A DNA stretch of 64,000 nt from Hebobacterum sp964559435 (lineage in GTDB: Bacteria > Armatimonadota > Hebobacteria > Hebobacterales > Hebobacteraceae). The translations under genes and the position numbers were made by a program. Under the pieces are notes generated by a model that did no database searches, was not told the origin of the DNA, and worked only from the letters and a program-made list of their open reading frames with translations. Shown here piece by piece: positions 51,801 to 63,720 of this stretch (within the stretch, counting starts at the first letter, position 1; every line of letters begins with the position of its first letter). The stretch covers positions 101,741 through 165,740 of the forward strand of contig CAZLHI010000005.1 in NCBI GenBank assembly GCA_964559435.1, read 5' to 3'.

Positions 51801-53626
51801 ATGGACACACCTCAATCTCGAGCGCAAGCTGAGGACAGTGAAGTCCGGCCCACCGGGACCACCGAGGAAGCAAAGGACCAGCCGTCTGTTTCAGGAGAGG
51901 CCGGAACGCGCTCTCAAGACGCGATCGAGGGCGCCGTCGCGCCGCTCAGTCGGGGACAGATCGTCGAGGGCCTGATCGTACATATAGATGAAGATGGGGC
52001 TCTTGTGGACGTCGGCACGAAGTCTGAGGGACACGTCGCAGCAGGGGAGCTGGCGGGCGGGACGACTGAGGAAGGCAAACCTCTCGACGTGGGTGACAAG
52101 ATCGCCGTATATGTCGTGCGGCCGGAGGATGACGACGGTCGCCCCGTGCTGTCGAAGAAGAGAGCGGACTACGAGCGCGTATGGCGTCGTGTAATAGAGG
52201 CCCACGACAAGGGCGAGGTGCTGCTGGCGATGGTGACCGACCGGGTGAGGGGCGGGCTCGTGGTAGATCTCGGCCTCCGCGGCTTCCTGCCTGCTTCTCA
52301 CGTGCGCACCCGCAACGTGCATGCGCTTGATCGGTTCATTGGCCAGTCTCTGAAGGTCAAGGTGATTGAGGTAGACAGGGCGCGAAAGCGTGTCGTCGTT
52401 TCCCATAAGAAGGCCATCGAGGAAGAGCGCCGACGCCGCAGAGAGAGAACCCTTGCCTCACTGGAGGAGAACAAGGTCTACCGCGGCGTGGTGCGGCGAA
52501 TCACCGACTACGGGGCTTTCGTGGACCTCGGCGGTGTGGACGGCCTGCTCCACATCACGGAGATGTCGTGGACTCGCATAGATCACCCGCGCGATGCCGT
52601 CAAGGTGGGCGAGAAGATGGACGTCATGATCCTGCGATTCGACCGCGAGCAGAGCCGCATCTCTCTTGGGCTGAAGCAGATCCTGCCCGATCCCTGGGAG
52701 GAGGTCCCGAAGACCTACAGGGTCGGCCAGATCGTCCACGGCACGGTCACCCGGGTGGTCCCGTTCGGCGCGTTTGTCCGCCTGGAGACCGGAATCGAGG
52801 GCATCATACCCAATGCGGAGTTGCCCGGGGAACGAGGCAAGCGGGCCGCGGATATGCTGTCGGCGGGCCAGGAAGTGGACGTGAAGATCGTCAACATCCG
52901 TCCCCCTGAGCGCCGTATGACTCTGAGTCTCCGGCAGTTCGAGCAGGCGAGAGAACGGCAGCGATTGAGGGAGTACATGCGGCGCCAGGAAGACGACAGC
53001 CGAGTGACCATCGGCGATCTCTTCGGCAGCGTCCTGGCCGAGACCCAGGCGGCGCGGCAACGGGCCGAGGGCGAGCCCGAGCGGACAGAAACCGAGGCCG
53101 AGGAGGCGGCGCTGCCCGCGACCGGGCCAACGGAGTTGGAGAAGACAGCGGCCGGCCAGGAATCAGCGGGAGGCGAATCGGGAGACAAGGAGCCGCAGGC
53201 TCGCGCGACCGACGAGGCCGACGAGGCACCGGGCACCGACGCCGAGGTGGATGGGGCGTTGCAGACGGCGGGAGAAGAGGCGAGAGAATCGGGNNNNNNN
53301 NNNNNNNNNNNNNNNNNNNNNNNNNNNNNNNNNNNNNNNNNNNNNNNNNNNNNNNNNNNNNNNNNNNNNNNNNNNNNNNNNNNNNNNNNNNNNACGCCGA
53401 GGTGGATGGGGCGTTGCAGACGGCGGGAGAAGAGGCGAGAGAATCGGGGGACAAGGAGCCGCAGGCTCGCGCAACCGAGGCGGCCGACGAGGCACCGGGC
53501 ACCGACGCCGAGGTGGATGGGGCGTTGCAGACGGCGGGAGAAGAGGCGAGAGAATCGGGCGAAGACGAAGAAGCAGCATCCTCGTCCTCGGAATCACCGG
53601 CGGAATCGGAAGCGGAAAAGGCCTAG
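51801..53626 (+). CDS. rpsA: Ribosomal protein S1-like, four S1 domains and a repeat-rich acidic tail (interrupted by an assembly gap)
   Basis: S1-domain proteins help mRNA bind the 30S subunit. Four S1 RNA-binding domains are visible at about residues 50-120, 137-205, 222-292 and 307-378; the third (YRGVVRRITDYGAFVDLGG) is the most typical. After residue 390 is an acidic Glu/Ala tail containing a 37-residue tandem repeat. The N-run (53294-53393) falls in this repeat. The frame before and after differs as assembled, but is restored if the true gap is 2 mod 3; one repeat register predicts 56 + 111n bases, which fits. The stop TAG (53624) lies inside the coaE P-loop region, in another frame. 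Confidence 0.88.
53181..53557 (+). repeat. 111-bp in-frame tandem repeat in the rpsA tail
   Basis: A 37-codon unit beginning GDKEPQARAT and ending TAGEEARES occurs at 53181-53291 and again at 53447-53557, with partial copies on both sides of the N-run. The two complete units are almost identical in DNA, which explains why assembly failed here. Real copy number is unknown. Confidence 0.9.
53294..53393. other. Assembly gap (100 N)
   Basis: This is a run of exactly 100 N, the conventional size for a gap of unknown length. Continuity of the 111-bp repeat and of the rpsA frame implies that the true missing length is 56 + 111n bases rather than 100. Confidence 0.95.
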
Positions 53627-54183
53627 CAGCGGAGTTCTTCCGCAGCCGCGGCGCGGTGATCATAGATGCAGATGAGGTGGCGCGGGAACTAACCCGGCCG
53701 GGCAGGCCGCTGGTGGAGCGCATCAAAGCGGAGTTCGGCTCAGAGTTCGTGCGGGAGGATGGCAGGCTCGACCGTCGCAAGCTAGCGAAAGCTGTCTTCG
53801 GCGATCCGGCGGCGACGGCTCGTCTCAACGCAATCACGCACCCGCCGATTCTGACCGCGATAGATGAGAAGATCGCCGAGCTCGAGGCCGAGGAAAAGGC
53901 GCAGCTTGTCTGCTTGGTCGCTCCTTTGCTTCTGGAGGTCGGCGATGGGCGAGGCCAAAGGGTAGACCGTGTGCTGGTGATGGTGGCGGACGAGGGAGAG
54001 CGGGTCCGCCGGGTCGTCGAACGAGATGGACTGACGCCCGAAGAGGTGAGAGAGCGGATGGCGGTACAGATGCCTGCTGAGGAACAGCGGCGTCGAGCCG
54101 ACTGGGTCGTTGACACGACGGGCGGCAGAGGGAGTGCACGTCGCCAACTCGACGCGATATGGTCGGAACTAAACCGCCGCTGA
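53578..54183 (+). CDS. coaE: Dephospho-CoA kinase, start codon uncertain
   Basis: CoaE phosphorylates dephospho-CoA in the last step of coenzyme A synthesis. The protein matches the family (GITGGIGSGKG P-loop, IDADEVARELTRPG, NAITHPPI, PLLLEVGDG, QMPAEEQRRRADWVVD). The family normally starts three or four residues before GxTGG, and at that place (53578) the codon is ATC. From the assembly gap to there the frame has no ATG, GTG or TTG. It overlaps the rpsA tail by 49 bases in another frame. The P-loop ends GKG, not the usual GKS/T. An ATC start, a frameshifted S1-CoaE fusion, or a sequence error are possible. Confidence 0.85.
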   Translation: MLVLGITGGIGSGKGLAAEFFRSRGAVIIDADEVARELTRPGRPLVERIKAEFGSEFVREDGRLDRRKLAKAVFGDPAATARLNAITHPPILTAIDEKIAELEAEEKAQLVCLVAPLLLEVGDGRGQRVDRVLVMVADEGERVRRVVERDGLTPEEVRERMAVQMPAEEQRRRADWVVDTTGGRGSARRQLDAIWSELNRR

Positions 54184-54207
54184 GCGCGTCTAATTGGGCG
54201 ACTGTGC

Positions 54208-54237
54208 TTTACAACGCATGGGCGGCTATGGTAGAAT
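54208..54237 (+). promoter_or_regulatory. Promoter for the gene at 54368
   Basis: TTTACA (54208-54213) and TAGAAT (54232-54237) are 18 bases apart, and TGG precedes the -10 box (extended -10). The leader to the ATG at 54368 would be about 125 bases. Confidence 0.7.
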
Positions 54238-54280
54238 GCGCGCCAATCACTGGCGATGGGGAAGAGGTCCGGGGCGGGGA

Positions 54281-54316
54281 AATGATGGGGGCGTTGACCG
54301 TGCCCTCATTCTTTTC
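54281..54316 (+). terminator. Possible attenuator hairpin in the leader of the gene at 54368
   Basis: AATGA (54281-54285) plus GGGC (54289-54292) can pair with GCCC plus TCATT (54302-54310), with a 3-base bulge, followed by CTTTTC. This resembles a weak intrinsic terminator between promoter and gene. No antiterminator partner or ligand motif was recognised. Confidence 0.3.
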
Positions 54317-54367
54317 GTGTGTTAGTTGCCGACAGGCCGATCGCGCAAAGCAAGGAGACGATGGATC

Positions 54368-56470
54368 ATGCGCACGTTCTCAGAAGGCCGGCTAGCGCGA
54401 ACCATCGCGTATGCGCTCACCGCGGCTTTCACTTGGTCTCTTGGGTTTGTGGGCGTGGCTGCTTTGCCGGCTGCAGCGCAGGTCGTTACCCGGGCGGCGA
54501 CGACCCAATCTGTAGCTGTGATCCCCTTCGAAAACAGAACGAGCTTCCGCCCCGAAACCTTCGGTGACGAAGCCGCCGCAACGGTCGCGGTGGAGCTGCG
54601 AGACCGATTGCTCGTGGACGTGCTGCCGAAGGCCGACGTCGTCCTACAGATGCGTACTCTCGGCCTGAAGGCTCCCCTCAGCAACGCGGAGCTGATCCGA
54701 CTGGCCTCCGAGCTCGATGTGTCGCTGCTGCTCTCAGGTGAGGTGCGCGGTGCCCGCATCCGGACCGGCCCTGGCGGCAGATACGGCGAAGTCGTGCTCG
54801 CGGTCCGGCTGTTCGACCGCGTGGCCAAGGTGGATACCAATGGCGCCCTTGTCATCGGCATAGGTCCCGCGTCACCCGACGCCAGCGACGAGGTCCTGCT
54901 GGAGAAGGCCCTCCAGCAGGCCGCTTTTGACGCCGTCGAGCAGATGAAAGCCCGTCCCACGATCACCGCTATGGTGATGTGGGCCCGCGGCGATGTCGTC
55001 TTCCTGAACGTCGGCTCGCGGGGCGGCCTGCGTCCCGGGATGCACCTTGTGGCCGTGCGAGGCGGCGAGCGAATAGGAATGGTGGAGGTGGACTCGGCCG
55101 ACGCGATCGGCTCCTATGCGCGCGTGTTCCAGGGTCCGCCGCTGCGCACCGGCGATCAACTGCGTGCAGTCTACGTGCTTCCCAAGGACACCGGTCGGGT
55201 GGACGTAGGGATGTCGGCGAAGAAGAAGAAGACCTTCGAATCCATGGTCTTGCTGGGGGCCATCCTGCTCGGCTTCGGTAATTTCGCCTCTCGCGCCCGC
55301 AGGGTCGACGAGGGCGATACCGCCGCCCCGAACTTCAAAGCGTCCAGTTGGGCGAACGGCGCGGAATTCGGTCAGTCCGGTTACCTTTGGAGCGTCCAAT
55401 GGCCCTGCCGGGACCTCCAGCCCCATCCCGCAGCTGTTATAACGTGGAATGCCTATCAAGGCACTGAAGCCGCGCGCATCATAGGATACGAGGTGCGGCG
55501 CAGCGGCCAGCTAGTGGCTGTGATAGTGCTGGAGGCAGGCGGTCAGCAGCTGACGATTCTCGACACCCCGCAGAGTCCTGCCTTTAACACGCTCGAGATC
55601 GTCATAGACCAGAACACCGGCGGGCTGGCAGAGGTCCTGCCCGAGGTCGAGGCTTGGGACCCTACTCCTGACCTGGAGATATGCTTGTGGGAAAACCCCA
55701 CGTGGAGTGAGTTCGTGGCCGACCACGCTGACGACGCAGGGGTCTTTATCACGGTGGATTCAATAACCTATGGCTGGTTCCCCTCTGAAGTGCCGGGAGA
55801 TGACTATGGTGGCATGGGGGCAGGGTTCATATACGAATACCGGATTCGCCCCTTACTTGTTCGGCGAATACAGGAGGGCGTCTGGATCTTCGACCACGGA
55901 ACCGAGTACAGCACGACGCCCAACATCGTGGTTGGCGTTTCCCCGGCTGGCACGTTTTCAGTGCACTACGTCTTCCAGGGATATAACCTCGGCGTCTACG
56001 AGATCTGGGATGTACTGCCAAACCCCGAGCTTGCGGCGAATCAAGGCACTTTCTTCTTCTACTACCCTTACGGCGCGGACGACATTGTGTTGCAGGTCGC
56101 TCGCGACCCGAATGTCGCGTTTGCCCCACCTGATATCGCCAACTTCTCGGTCCCGCCGATCCTCCCGACTCCGCCCTCAGATCAGACGAACATAACGGTT
56201 AACTTGTCTGACGTGCCGGGCGCGAGCCCGCTGTTCTACTGGCGAGTCGGGGCACGCAGTTCGTTCGATTCGAACCCGCCGCGGGTATACCCCGGGGGAG
56301 AACCCGACGAGTTCGGATTCACGTGGTCGAGGCGGAACTCGTTCTTGCTGACCGCGCCCAGCCGCGCGGCGCTCATGCACGAGCAGCGGGAAGCGCTCTC
56401 GGCGGTTCGCGGCGCCCGAGCCCGCGTGCCTCGGACGGCGGGCACCGACCGCGTGCTGAGAGCAGAGTAG
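54368..56470 (+). CDS. Exported protein with CsgG/FlgT-like N-terminal region
   Basis: The 700-residue protein has a signal peptide ending near LPAAAQVV. Residues about 45-200 (SVAVIPFENRTSFRPETFGDEAA, then LLLSGEVRGARI) resemble the CsgG/TolB-type domain of envelope secretion and flagellar lipoproteins. About 200-285 (VVFLNVGSRGGLRPGMHLVAVR, then GPPLRTGDQLRAV) resembles the FlgT C-terminal domain. A membrane segment (SMVLLGAILLGFGNFA) follows, then about 400 residues of beta-rich sequence that could be fibronectin-like repeats. The next gene is an outer-membrane barrel. A role in envelope assembly is inference. ATG 54368 has AAGGAG upstream at a long spacing. Confidence 0.7.
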   Translation: MRTFSEGRLARTIAYALTAAFTWSLGFVGVAALPAAAQVVTRAATTQSVAVIPFENRTSFRPETFGDEAAATVAVELRDRLLVDVLPKADVVLQMRTLGLKAPLSNAELIRLASELDVSLLLSGEVRGARIRTGPGGRYGEVVLAVRLFDRVAKVDTNGALVIGIGPASPDASDEVLLEKALQQAAFDAVEQMKARPTITAMVMWARGDVVFLNVGSRGGLRPGMHLVAVRGGERIGMVEVDSADAIGSYARVFQGPPLRTGDQLRAVYVLPKDTGRVDVGMSAKKKKTFESMVLLGAILLGFGNFASRARRVDEGDTAAPNFKASSWANGAEFGQSGYLWSVQWPCRDLQPHPAAVITWNAYQGTEAARIIGYEVRRSGQLVAVIVLEAGGQQLTILDTPQSPAFNTLEIVIDQNTGGLAEVLPEVEAWDPTPDLEICLWENPTWSEFVADHADDAGVFITVDSITYGWFPSEVPGDDYGGMGAGFIYEYRIRPLLVRRIQEGVWIFDHGTEYSTTPNIVVGVSPAGTFSVHYVFQGYNLGVYEIWDVLPNPELAANQGTFFFYYPYGADDIVLQVARDPNVAFAPPDIANFSVPPILPTPPSDQTNITVNLSDVPGASPLFYWRVGARSSFDSNPPRVYPGGEPDEFGFTWSRRNSFLLTAPSRAALMHEQREALSAVRGARARVPRTAGTDRVLRAE

Positions 56471-56553
56471 CAAACAGTCTCGAAGGGGCGGGGCCGTTGG
56501 GCGGCCGCGCCCTGCGCATACGGTACGGGTTCCTGCCTGAGGCCTAGGCATCG

Positions 56554-58650
56554 ATGTCTGTGCACTGCAGAAAGTGGACGGCCGGGTTGCTGTGCCTCGC
56601 GGCGGGATTCTTCCTGTCCGCTACAGGGGAGGCCACGCTCATAGGGGTGCAGCTGAGTGTCCGCGCCGACCCGGCGCGCGCTCCCGCGGACGGCGAGACC
56701 CCGGTTGTCATCTCGGTCGAGGTGCTTGATGCTGGCGGCACTCCCGTGCCCGACGGCACCTCGGTATACTTCGTCACCACTCTGGGCGAGATTATCTCCC
56801 CCGTCGAGACGATCGGGGGCATCGCGCAGACGGTCCTCAGCTCCTCAAACACGGCGGGCACTGCTCTGGTGTCTGCAATGGTGGCAGGTGCCCGCTCTAC
56901 CGTGGGGGTTGAGTTCATCGGGCGGCCGGGCAGCGCATCGGCCGGCTCCCGCATGGTGGAGCTAACGGCCGAAGATCTCTCCTATAACGCGGACCTGAAG
57001 ACCTTCCTTGCCAGCTCCTGCGCTCGGCTGACCTACGAGATGATCGAGATAAGAGCGGACGGCCTCCAGTACGACGTCATGACGAACATCATCTGCGCCC
57101 AGGGCGACGTCGTGCTTCGGTCCGGACAGCAGGAGCTGCAATGCGATGCTCTGCGCTATGATCTGGATTCCCTGAGGGGCCGCCTGCTCCGCGTTTCAGA
57201 CGGACCGGAGCGGCTCCACGTGGAGGGCGACCGGCTGCAGACTCGCCCGGACGAGAAGGGAGACCCGTGCCTGTGGTACCCCTTCCCCGAGAGCGACGTG
57301 AACACCTGGGTGAAGGCCCGCAGCGCGATCATTGACCCCCGCAAGAGGGTTATACTCGACCACGCGGTGGTCTACTTCAACGACCTTCGCGTCATCAGCC
57401 TGCGCCGGCACGTGCTGAACCCGAGAACGGGGTCGGCTCTGTTCGGCAACAGCTTCGGATACAGTTCCCTGCTCGGGCCCGACCTGGACATTCCGCTCTA
57501 TTATCGCGCGAGCGGCAACCAGGTGGGCGCCCTTCACATCACCCATAACCGCGCTGTCGGCGGCATGGGCTCGGACGCCGGCTGGGGGCTGGGGATCAGG
57601 GAGGAGTACTTCCGCCAGGGGCGCGCCGAAGGTGTGCTTGCCATAGAGGACATCACCGATCCTGGCCAGGGAGCGTCGTGGCACCACCGGTTCAGCCTGC
57701 GGCGCGGCTCGGCGCTCACGCTGGACGCCAGCACCGCAACCTTCGACGACGATTCGCCCGCTCTGCGCGCCGGCGGGTTGACGTATTTCCGGCCGTTTTC
57801 GAATGGCCGCCTCTCGCTCTCTCTGTCGGGGAGCGACTACGGGACCTCGAAGCACTACTACGGCGGCCTCTCCTACCGGCTGCGCACAACTGGTCTCGGC
57901 TCCGGCATTCTCCTCAGCCCGGTTGTCCACGTCCGCCATTCGCGCAGGTACAGCGAAGTTGAGGAGATACTGGTCGACCCGGAGACCGGCGAGGTGCTCG
58001 AGATCGCTCAGGGGGACACCGGCCGGACCACATCTCCGGGAGTCGACCTCTCGTTCAGCCTGCCCAGGCGCAACATCGGAGAGCGGACTCAGCTTACCGC
58101 TTCGCTTCTGACCGGATACGCCTGGGGATTGGAGGGGGGAGGCAGGTCGGTCTTCGACGGGCGGCTCGGTGTCCTGCGCCAGCTAGGGAGGCCCGGGCAT
58201 TTCATCCGGCTCGACTACAGCTACTCCGGCGCGCCCTCAAGCCTACAGCCGTCACCCTTCGCGGTGGCACGGCAGAGGATCAATCTGAATGGCAGGGCCG
58301 ATCTCCAGGGCTGGAACGTCAGATTCAATGCCTCTCAGGAGATCGGCGGCGACCGCCTGTACGGCAGCCTGATGCTGGGACACACCCTGCCCTGGGGCCG
58401 CGACGCTGCCGGGAATGCTATGTGGCATCTGAGCGCGAGCCACATGTTCTCCCACTTCTCAGACTACGGGCTGGCCAGCTCTCGCATCGCGCTGAGCAGA
58501 CGTATGGGGCGCTATCGACTGGCTTTCTGCTATTCCCCACAGGGGAAGGGCGGCTATGAAAGCAGACCGTGGATCGGCCTGGACGGCTATGGGTATACCT
58601 ACTCGGGCGGCCGGCATCTTTGGATCGAGCTGAGGGCCTTGGGATATTGA
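56554..58650 (+). CDS. LptD/OstA-like outer-membrane barrel protein with N-terminal Ig-like domain
   Basis: The 698-residue protein has a signal peptide (to about residue 26), then a bacterial Ig-like (Big_1/invasin type) domain at about 30-125 (VRADPARAPADGETPVVISVEV, TSVYFVTTLGEI). An OstA/LptA-like region follows (LTAEDLSYNADLKTFLAS, IIRAxGDVVLRSG-type repeats), then a long C-terminal region of alternating beta strands with aromatic ends typical of a barrel. The last residues (HLWIELRALGY) end in an aromatic, as in outer-membrane proteins. In Gram-negatives LptD inserts lipopolysaccharide; whether this one does is unknown. It is good evidence for an outer membrane. Confidence 0.72.
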   Translation: MSVHCRKWTAGLLCLAAGFFLSATGEATLIGVQLSVRADPARAPADGETPVVISVEVLDAGGTPVPDGTSVYFVTTLGEIISPVETIGGIAQTVLSSSNTAGTALVSAMVAGARSTVGVEFIGRPGSASAGSRMVELTAEDLSYNADLKTFLASSCARLTYEMIEIRADGLQYDVMTNIICAQGDVVLRSGQQELQCDALRYDLDSLRGRLLRVSDGPERLHVEGDRLQTRPDEKGDPCLWYPFPESDVNTWVKARSAIIDPRKRVILDHAVVYFNDLRVISLRRHVLNPRTGSALFGNSFGYSSLLGPDLDIPLYYRASGNQVGALHITHNRAVGGMGSDAGWGLGIREEYFRQGRAEGVLAIEDITDPGQGASWHHRFSLRRGSALTLDASTATFDDDSPALRAGGLTYFRPFSNGRLSLSLSGSDYGTSKHYYGGLSYRLRTTGLGSGILLSPVVHVRHSRRYSEVEEILVDPETGEVLEIAQGDTGRTTSPGVDLSFSLPRRNIGERTQLTASLLTGYAWGLEGGGRSVFDGRLGVLRQLGRPGHFIRLDYSYSGAPSSLQPSPFAVARQRINLNGRADLQGWNVRFNASQEIGGDRLYGSLMLGHTLPWGRDAAGNAMWHLSASHMFSHFSDYGLASSRIALSRRMGRYRLAFCYSPQGKGGYESRPWIGLDGYGYTYSGGRHLWIELRALGY

Positions 58651-58724
58651 TCCCTGCGCCGCCGGTCGGTCCCTGACGGTCAGTCACTCTCCGCTCCATT
58701 GCTTTCTGAGAAGCACGCGTTTCG

Positions 58725-58733
58725 TGCTATAAT
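58725..58733 (+). promoter_or_regulatory. Extended -10 promoter of uvrB-uvrA
   Basis: TGCTATAAT (58725-58733) is a perfect extended -10 element; no -35 box at normal spacing is clear. Transcription would start near 58740. An ATG at 58732 overlaps this element and so cannot be the start from this promoter, which favours ATG 58750. No SOS box was recognised. Confidence 0.7.
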
Positions 58734-58749
58734 GGCGCCGGCGGGAGCC

Positions 58750-60762
58750 ATGGTGCGGCAGTTCGAGCTCGTCTCCGAATTCACCCCTAAAGGGGATCAG
58801 CCTCAGGCCATCGAGCAGCTCGCAGAAGGCATCGAGAGCGGCTGCAAGAGGCAGACCCTGATCGGCGTCACCGGGTCCGGCAAGACCTTCACGATGGCCA
58901 ACGTGATCGCGCGCCTCCAGCGGCCGACGTTAGTGATCGCGCACAACAAGACTCTGGCCGCGCAGCTCTGCGGTGAGTTCCGGGAGTTCTTCCCGCATCA
59001 CGCGGTAGGCTACTTCGTGTCCTATTACGATTACTACCAGCCCGAGGCCTACATCCCGAGCACCGACACTTACATCGAGAAAGACTCATCCATCAACGAC
59101 GAGATCGACCGGCTGCGGCACTACGCGACGCAGTCTCTCTTCGAGCGCCGGGACGTGATCGTTGTCGCGAGCGTGTCGTGCATCTATGCGCTCGGCAGCC
59201 CGCAGGAATACGAGCGCATGACATTTCACGTGGGAAAAGGCGAAGTCACGGATAGAGATCGACTGCTGCGCCGTCTGGTTTCGATGCGGTTCGAGCGCAA
59301 TGACGTCAACCTGACGCGCGGTAACTTCCGGGTCCGGGGCGATGTGCTGGAGATCTTCCCGGTTGACGAAGAGCGGATAACGCGCATCGAGATGTTCGGA
59401 GATGAGGTCGAGCGCATTCTCTCCATCAGCCCGGTGACTGGTGAGGTCATGGAGGAGAGGGACGCCGCCATGATCTTCCCGGCCACGCACTACGTGTCCG
59501 ACGTCGAACAGCAGGAGAGGGCGTTGGCCTCGATCGAGGCGGAGCTGGCGGAGAGACTGGGTTACTTCCGCAAGCGCGAGCGACTCCTCGAAGCCCAGCG
59601 TCTCGAACAGCGCACCCGCTACGATATGGAGATGATCCGAGAGATAGGCTATTGCCAGGGGATCGAGAACTACTCCCGACACTTCGACGGCCGGGCCACC
59701 GGCCAGGCGCCCTATACGCTGCTGGATTACTTCCCCAGCGACTTCCTCATGATCGTGGACGAGAGCCACCAGACTGTGCCCCAGATCGCCGGGCAGCATA
59801 GCGCGGATCGCTCTCGGAAGGATAGTCTGGTCGAACATGGCTTCCGCCTGCCTTCGGCCTACGACAACAGACCACTCACCTTCGAGGAGTGGGAGCAGCG
59901 CGCGGGAGACGTCATCTTCACATCGGCGACGCCGGGGCCGTACGAGCACCGGGTGAGCAGTCGCGCGGTCGAGCAGATCGTCCGGCCGACCGGACTGGTG
60001 GACCCCGAGGTGATCGTGCGGCCCACCAAGGGGCAGATTGACGATCTCATCGGCGAGATCCAAGAGCGCACCGCTCGCGGTCAGCGCGTTCTGGTGACGA
60101 CTCTGACAAAGAAGATGGCCGAGGACCTGGCCGAGTATCTGGCCGAGATGGACATCAAGGTGCACTACCTCCACTCAGAGGTCGAGACCCTCGTCCGCTC
60201 CGAGATTCTCCGTGACCTGCGCGTGGGAGTGTACGATGTCGTGGTGGGGATCAACCTGCTGCGGGAGGGGCTCGATCTGCCCGAAGTCAGCCTCGTCGCC
60301 ATCCTCGATGCGGACAAGGAGGGATTCCTTCGGTCTGAGACCTCTCTCATTCAGACGATGGGCAGGGCGGCCCGGCACATCTCCGGGCAGGTGATAATGT
60401 ATGCCGACGACGTGACGGACTCGATGGAGCGAGCGATCGCGGAGACGAACCGCCGGCGGCAGAAACAGATGGAGTACAATGAGAAGCATGGCATACAGCC
60501 GCGATCGGTGGAGAAGGCTATCCGCGATCTGCTGGTCCAAGAGGTGGCCGAAGAGCCGGCCATCTACGGGGAAGGAGAACCTGGGCAGGATGTCGCAGAG
60601 GTCGTCGCGGAGCTGGAGTTCGATATGAAGCTGGCCGCACAGGAGCTGCGCTTCGAGGAAGCCGCGAAGCTGAGAGACCGGATCAAATCCCTCCAGGGTG
60701 CCACCCCAGGTCCGCCGAAGTCCTACACGAAACGAACCGTCAGACGGCGCAAGAGGCGCTGA
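58750..60762 (+). CDS. uvrB: Excinuclease ABC subunit B
   Basis: UvrB is the damage-verifying helicase of nucleotide excision repair. The 670-residue protein has the Walker A site LIGVTGSGKTFTMANVIA, the HNKTLAAQL motif, the beta-hairpin region YYDYYQPEAYIPSTDTYIEK, DESHQTVPQI, the C-terminal helicase motifs (LLREGLDLPEVSLVAILDAD and QTMGRAARH) and the terminal UVR motif (AAQELRFEEAAKLRDRI) that binds UvrC. ATG 58750 is chosen from the promoter position and conservation (FELVSEFTPKGDQP). uvrA follows after 45 bases. Confidence 0.97.
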   Translation: MVRQFELVSEFTPKGDQPQAIEQLAEGIESGCKRQTLIGVTGSGKTFTMANVIARLQRPTLVIAHNKTLAAQLCGEFREFFPHHAVGYFVSYYDYYQPEAYIPSTDTYIEKDSSINDEIDRLRHYATQSLFERRDVIVVASVSCIYALGSPQEYERMTFHVGKGEVTDRDRLLRRLVSMRFERNDVNLTRGNFRVRGDVLEIFPVDEERITRIEMFGDEVERILSISPVTGEVMEERDAAMIFPATHYVSDVEQQERALASIEAELAERLGYFRKRERLLEAQRLEQRTRYDMEMIREIGYCQGIENYSRHFDGRATGQAPYTLLDYFPSDFLMIVDESHQTVPQIAGQHSADRSRKDSLVEHGFRLPSAYDNRPLTFEEWEQRAGDVIFTSATPGPYEHRVSSRAVEQIVRPTGLVDPEVIVRPTKGQIDDLIGEIQERTARGQRVLVTTLTKKMAEDLAEYLAEMDIKVHYLHSEVETLVRSEILRDLRVGVYDVVVGINLLREGLDLPEVSLVAILDADKEGFLRSETSLIQTMGRAARHISGQVIMYADDVTDSMERAIAETNRRRQKQMEYNEKHGIQPRSVEKAIRDLLVQEVAEEPAIYGEGEPGQDVAEVVAELEFDMKLAAQELRFEEAAKLRDRIKSLQGATPGPPKSYTKRTVRRRKRR

Positions 60763-60807
60763 CCGGCTTCGGCCGTATCACTCCTGTCGAGATCAGGGGC
60801 TATCTGC

Positions 60808-63720
<2,913 letters not shown>

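Noticed and set aside
53181..53557. The tandem repeat as a CRISPR array
   Set aside because: Units are contiguous, 111 bp, in-frame coding, without spacers, and no cas gene is present.
51801..53675. A single frame running through the N-run to 53675
   Set aside because: It changes frame at the gap; the sequence after it (TPRWMGRCRRREKRR) is an off-frame reading of the same repeat.
54240..54367. Similarity of the leader (GCGCAAAGC...GATGG) to the cyclic di-GMP-I riboswitch
   Set aside because: Only fragments match; the conserved P1 and tetraloop-receptor parts are missing. The AAAGCAAGGAG is better explained as the ribosome-binding site.
58732..58749. ATG 58732 as the uvrB start
   Set aside because: It overlaps the TATAAT of the likely promoter; ATG 58750 fits both promoter and family alignment.
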